In this document: piece after piece, positions 8,146 through 11,435 of the stretch | Position numbering within the stretch: position 1 is the first letter of the stretch | How the letters are laid out: each line of letters opens with the position of its first letter | DNA from: Obelidium mucronatum | Lineage: Eukaryota; Chytridiomycota; Chytridiomycetes; Chytridiales; Chytriomycetaceae | DNA: 11,435 nt | Direction of reading: 5' to 3' | Assembly (NCBI GenBank): GCA_025765595.1 | Contig: JAIVFH010000648.1 | Coordinates: 1 to 11,435 of the forward strand | Position numbers and translations under genes: made by a program | Notes under the pieces: model-generated | Seen by the model: only the letters and a program-made list of their open reading frames with translations | What the model was told of the DNA's origin: nothing | Databases searched by the model: none

Positions 8146-9792
8146 ATGATTTCCAAGGTTGCCGTTGCTCTGCTCACCGCTGCTGTTGCAATGGCTCAAA
8201 ACACAACAGCCCCCGAATCTCCTCTTGTAGCTGGTGATATATCTTGGGTCATGATGTCGGTGAGTTAGAACTTCATAACAGATACAACCAATTGGTTTTG
8301 ACCCCGAATCACCTTCCAGTCCGCCATGGTCTTTATCCAAATCCCTGGCCTGGGTCTCTTTTACTCTGGATTGACGGAGAGTAAAAACTCTCTCTCGATC
8401 CTTCTATCTGTTTTACTCTGCTTCTGCGTTGTTCTTGTACAATGGGTCCTCTTTGGATATAGTTTGGCTTTCTCTGACACATCCAGCTCGTCCTTTATTG
8501 GAAACTTTGAATACGCAGCTCTCATTAACACCATGGACACTGAAAACGCTATCGCATCTACTGTGCCCAACTCGTTGCTTGCCATGTATCAGGTTTGTCG
8601 TTCATTTGTATTGTAGATACTATCTCTAAACGTAAGACTCACTCTCTGGTATTTTCACAGATGATGTTTGCGTGCATCACTCCTGGTCTGTTTATTGGGG
8701 GCGTTGCTGGCCGTATGAGACTTCTCCCAATGATGGTTTTTGTTCTTCTTTGGACTACTGTTGTAAGTCCCTTTAACCTAACCCTTGCATGCCCCATTAA
8801 AATTTTCCTTGGCTGATTTTTAGGTTTATGATCCGATCGCTTACTGGAGCTGGTCCGCCAATGGCTGGTTGCACACCCTGAACTGCATGGATTACGCTGG
8901 CGGCTCGGTCGTTCATCTAAGCTCTGGAGTGACAGGATTTGTTCTTGCCATCATGCTTGGTAAACGTGTTGACTACGGAACCCGTGAATACAAGCCCCAC
9001 AACCCTACTTTTGTCTACATTGGAACGGCGCTGCTTCTCTTTGGATGGAATGGATTCAACGGTGGTTCCGCACTCGCCTCAAACCAACGTGCCGCTGGTG
9101 CAGCTTTTGCGACCAACATTGCCGCTGGCGCTGGTGGACTCACCATGATGGCTCTCGAGTCCTTTGTGAACAAGAAAAGATTCTCAGCTATTGCCTTCTG
9201 CAACGGAGTTGTGATTGCCTTGGTTGCAATAACTCCAGGTTCTGGATTCGTTCAACCAGTCTTTGGTCTCTTGTTTGGATTCCTCACAAGTTTTGTCTGT
9301 TTCTACGCTGGAAGGCTAGTTCACTATTTTAAGGTCGATGATTGCTTGGATGTTGCTGCCAGTCACGCTGTTGGTGGTGCTTTTGGAATGATCTTGACGG
9401 GTATCTTTGCGCAATCTGAGATTACTACTATTGCTGCGAGTCCCGCTGCTCCTGCTGGATGGCTTTCTGGTGCTTGGATCCAAGTTCCCATCCAATTAGC
9501 TGGAATTGCGTCGGTTGCAGCTTGGACGGCAGTCTGTAGTGTTGTCCTCGTTCTTTTAATCAACTGCATTCCCGGACTCAAAATGAGATGCCACAAGGAG
9601 GCCGAAATAATGGGTCTTGATGCTTACGAAGTCGGAGAAGACAGTTACCCATACATTGCCGTTCCAACAGTAACAGGTGCCGAGTCTATAAAGTCTGACA
9701 CTGGTTCCGTGAAAGAAGCAACAAAATTACTTTGCGAATGCACTCCTCATTCGTCTCAAGTTACCCTTGCCAACGGACTTGAGATTGTTTAA
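8146..9792 (+). CDS. Ammonium transporter 1 (Mep/Amt family)
   Basis: Polytopic plasma-membrane transporter for ammonium uptake, working as a trimer in this family. Exons 8146-8259, 8320-8592, 8661-8762 and 8824-9792 (introns 60, 68 and 61 nt) give 485 aa, a normal length. Residues 1-17 look like a signal peptide (cleavage after AMA), followed by an NTT glycosylation sequon at 19. TM1 contains FIQIPGLGLFYSGL. The core signature is present: the conserved Asp186 in MDYAGG, the first pore His194 in VVHLSSG, FGWNGFNGGSA with the gate-type Phe241 and Ser245, and the second pore His344 in ASHAVGGAFG. The twin-His pair is therefore intact. The conserved C-terminal regulatory segment (GLDAYEVGEDSY, about 427-438) is followed by a Ser/Thr-rich tail of about 45 residues. 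It is followed by a tandem paralogue and carries GATA-type sites upstream, which suggests induction by nitrogen limitation. No frameshift or missing residue is seen. Confidence 0.96.
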
Positions 9793-9842
9793 AGAACTTT
9801 ACTGCTCCTTTTTCTTTCCAAACGCTGCATTCTCGTAATTTG

Positions 9843-9848
9843 AATAAA
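9843..9848 (+). terminator. Polyadenylation signal of ammonium transporter 1
   Basis: A perfect AATAAA lies 51 bases after the TAA stop of transporter 1, followed by a T-rich run (CCTTTTTAATTATATG). Its position and composition fit a eukaryotic cleavage/polyadenylation signal. The transcript would end more than 400 bases before the next start. Confidence 0.6.
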
Positions 9849-10176
9849 ACCCTTTTTAATTATATGAATACTATATTCAATACCTGAAACTCTTGGCAGT
9901 TGCTTTTCTATGACGCATGGTACATGGAACCCTGTTTTATTTGGTAACCAAGCGTTTCCTAGCTTAGGGACTCTTGAGCTAACACAACGAGACCATAACG
10001 ATGCTCTCCTACTTTAACCTTAGAGAAAGACAAAACGCGTTTTTTTGCTTGATATCAAGGTTATCCCACAATTGTGCGAGCAACGAAAAACTGCCAAGAA
10101 AATTTCCTCAAAAACCCCCTATCTGAAAAATCTATTTCAATGCTTGAAAAATCTCCCATGTGTTTTTTTGTTTTGT

Positions 10177-10218
10177 TTTCCGAGATAGTAATTTCCGACG
10201 CTTTCCGATATTCGGAAA
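10177..10218 (+). repeat. TTTCCGA element cluster with a perfect inverted repeat
   Basis: TTTCCGA occurs at 10177-10183, 10192-10198 and 10202-10208, and inverted as TCGGAAA at 10212-10218. The last two form a perfect 7-bp inverted repeat around TAT. A related CTCCGAT (minus strand, about 10223-10229) overlaps the neighbouring CGATAAG. TTCCGAGA and CTCCGA also occur upstream of transporter 1. Position and symmetry suggest binding of a dimeric transcription factor; which one is unknown. Confidence 0.55.
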
Positions 10219-10219
10219 T

Positions 10220-10226
10220 CTTATCG
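10220..10226 (-). promoter_or_regulatory. GATA-factor-type site upstream of ammonium transporter 2
   Basis: CGATAAG on the minus strand, 101 bases before the ATG and 22 bases before the TATA box, matches HGATAR. Two further matches, AGATAG at 10119-10124 (minus) and 10183-10188 (plus), lie upstream. Three matches in about 110 bases is a plausible cluster for a nitrogen-regulatory GATA factor; binding is inferred. Confidence 0.5.
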
Positions 10227-10247
10227 GAGGTGGGGGGAATAGTAGAG

Positions 10248-10255
10248 TATAAAAG
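10248..10255 (+). promoter_or_regulatory. TATA box of ammonium transporter 2
   Basis: TATAAAAG is a canonical TATA element. It lies 72 bases before the ATG at 10327 and directly downstream of the GATA and TTTCCGA cluster, which leaves room for a 5' leader of roughly 40 bases. The leader contains CAAACACAATAAC-type A/C-rich sequence typical of well-translated fungal leaders, and the start context is AAAATGTC. Confidence 0.6.
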
Positions 10256-10326
10256 CAGACAAACTCAAGGCAATACCCCACCAGATTGTCAAACACAATA
10301 ACTATATATCTTTTTCCTTCAAGAAA

Positions 10327-11435
10327 ATGTCTAACGCTACTGTATCCCCGTTGAACTCTGGAGACACAGCTTGGGTGACGGTTTCGGTAAATGCTTTTCC
10401 GCCTTTTTCAACAATGTATCGATATTAACCAAAAACGCATAAACACTTGCACTACTATAAACTAGTCCGTTCTGGTGTTCATTCAAATCCCAGCACTCGC
10501 CTTCTTCTATTCCGGACTCGTTGAAACCAAGAACGCACTCTCTGTGTTGCTCTCAGTGATGCTATGTGCTTCTGTGGTTGTCTTCCAATGGATCTTTATT
10601 GGATACACCTTGTCGTTTTCTGACTCGACCGAGTCAGTTTTTTATTGGCAACTTTGCGTATGTTGCACTTCGTGATTCAATGACGACCGAAAACGCTCTT
10701 GCGCCAACGATTCCAAATGCACTGCTTGCAATGTATCAGGTATAGAGGGGGTTCATTCATAAATAATGGATTGCTTGTTGGGTTCTAATGTAAATACCCA
10801 CAATTTGTTTTGGTAGATGATGTTCGCGTGTATTACTCCCCGGTCTATTTATCGGCGCTGTTGCTGGCCGTTTACGTATGCTTCCCATGATGATTTTCGT
10901 TTTAATTTGGACCACCATTGTGTGTTATTCATTTCTGGTTTATTAAGATTCAACCAACTCACATGATGCAAACACACAAAAAAAAGGTATACGACCCAAT
11001 CGCTTACTGGAACTGGTCTGCACTGGGTGGCTTGCATCTCTCAGCTGTATGGGACTATGCTGGAGGTTCTGTCGTCCACGTCTCTTCTGGTGTCACTAGG
11101 TCTGGTCCTCGCCATCATGTTGGGGAAACGCGTCGACTACGGTACCCGTACATACCAGCCACACAACCCTACCTTCGTATACCTGGAACCGCGCTTATTT
11201 GGTTCGGCTGGAACGGATTCAACGGTGGTTCCGCGTTGGCATCCAATGAACGCGCTGTTGCCGCCGCCTTCTCCACGAATATCGCGGCTGCTCTTGGTGG
11301 GCTCACGTTCATGGCTATGGATTCATTAGTCAACAAGAAAAAGTTTTCCGCCTTGTCTTATTGCAATGGAGTCATTGTGGGGTTGGTTGCCATCACGCCT
11401 GGTTCTGGGTTTGTCCAACCAGTGATGGGGATCGT
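10327..11435 (+). CDS. Ammonium transporter 2 (Mep/Amt family), tandem paralogue, truncated by the window and frameshifted
   Basis: Exons 10327-10386, 10466-10739, 10817-10919 and 10987 to beyond 11435; all three introns (79, 77 and 67 nt) sit at the same codons as in transporter 1. The start is MSNATVSPLNSGDTAWV, without the signal-peptide-like segment of transporter 1. Homology is high throughout (FIQIPALAFFYSGL, VYDPIAYWNWSA, DYAGGSVVHVSSGVT with the first pore His, LAIMLGKRVDYG, FGWNGFNGGSALASNE, ITPGSGFVQP). It crosses frames about six times: an extra base in T6 at 10638-10643, an extra base in C4 at 10838-10841, a missing base near 11021-11024, an extra G at 11051-11053, an extra A at 11098 and a missing G at 11185-11186. 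Exons 2 and 3 are each one base longer than in transporter 1. Conserved protein and intact splice sites suggest read errors at a contig end rather than decay. The second pore His and the C-terminus lie outside the window. Confidence 0.9.

Larger units (their letters stand above)
9793..10326. promoter_or_regulatory. Intergenic region: 3' end of transporter 1 and promoter of transporter 2
   Basis: These 534 bases have no convincing coding ORF. The left part is AT-rich, with AATAAA at 9843-9848 and a small TGAATA/TATTCA inverted repeat at 9865-9879. The right 240 bases hold the promoter: GCCAAGAAA (10093-10101), AGATAG on the minus strand (10119-10124), AGATAG on the plus strand (10183-10188), a cluster of TTTCCGA elements (10177-10218), CGATAAG on the minus strand (10220-10226), a G-run and TATAAAAG (10248-10255). 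The stretch 9880-10090 shows nothing I can assign. Confidence 0.6.

Noticed and set aside
9865..9879. TGAATA/TATTCA inverted repeat after the AATAAA of transporter 1
   Set aside because: Six-base arms in very AT-rich DNA are expected by chance, and eukaryotic mRNA ends do not need a hairpin.
1..11435. Mobile elements, CRISPR arrays, prophage or defence-type systems
   Set aside because: No transposase, reverse transcriptase or integrase motifs, no terminal repeats and no spaced direct repeats were seen; all content is spliced eukaryotic housekeeping or transport genes.

Overview
The window looks like nuclear DNA of a zoosporic, early-diverging fungus, most likely a chytrid. The grounds are: spliceosomal genes with many very short GT-AG introns (about 52-79 nt), very tight gene spacing, fungal-type Mep/Amt ammonium transporters, a fungal CofD/UPF0052-like protein, and HCN/CNG-type ion channels, which flagellated fungi keep and most Dikarya lack. 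The lineage call is an inference; no species is assigned.

Layout, left to right. (1) 1-912, minus: 5' part of a second cyclic-nucleotide-gated-type channel, running off the left edge and broken by frameshifts. (2) 1084-4147, minus: an almost complete paralogue in tandem, eight exons, about 889 residues, with S1-S6, a C-linker and a cyclic-nucleotide-binding domain. Its pore lacks the potassium-channel GYG signature. (3) 4185-5311, minus: a two-exon gene of unknown function. (4) 5365-7759, minus: a three-exon CofD/YvcK (UPF0052) family protein. (5) 7760-8145: divergent promoter region. (6) 8146-9792, plus: a complete four-exon ammonium transporter (485 aa). (7) 9793-10326: intergenic region with a polyadenylation signal for the first transporter and a motif-rich, TATA-containing promoter for the second. 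(8) 10327-11435, plus: a second ammonium transporter in tandem, with the same three intron positions, cut by the right edge and carrying about six single-base indels.

So the window holds two tandem duplications (channels on the left, transporters on the right) around a CofD-like gene and an orphan gene. The two transporter promoters share GATA-factor-type sites and a TCCGA-type motif, which suggests common nitrogen regulation. No evidence links the channel pair functionally to the transporters.

A quality warning matters for interpretation. Frameshifts concentrate at the two ends of the window: several in channel 2, about six in transporter 2, one in channel 1, and none in the three genes between them. 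The conserved protein continues across each one that can be traced and splice sites stay intact. This looks more like uncorrected read errors near contig ends than like real pseudogenes, but the sequence alone cannot settle it. I did not find a clearly new multi-gene system. The most interesting biology is the non-canonical channel pore, the conserved N-terminal motif of the channel pair, and the shared transporter promoter motifs.
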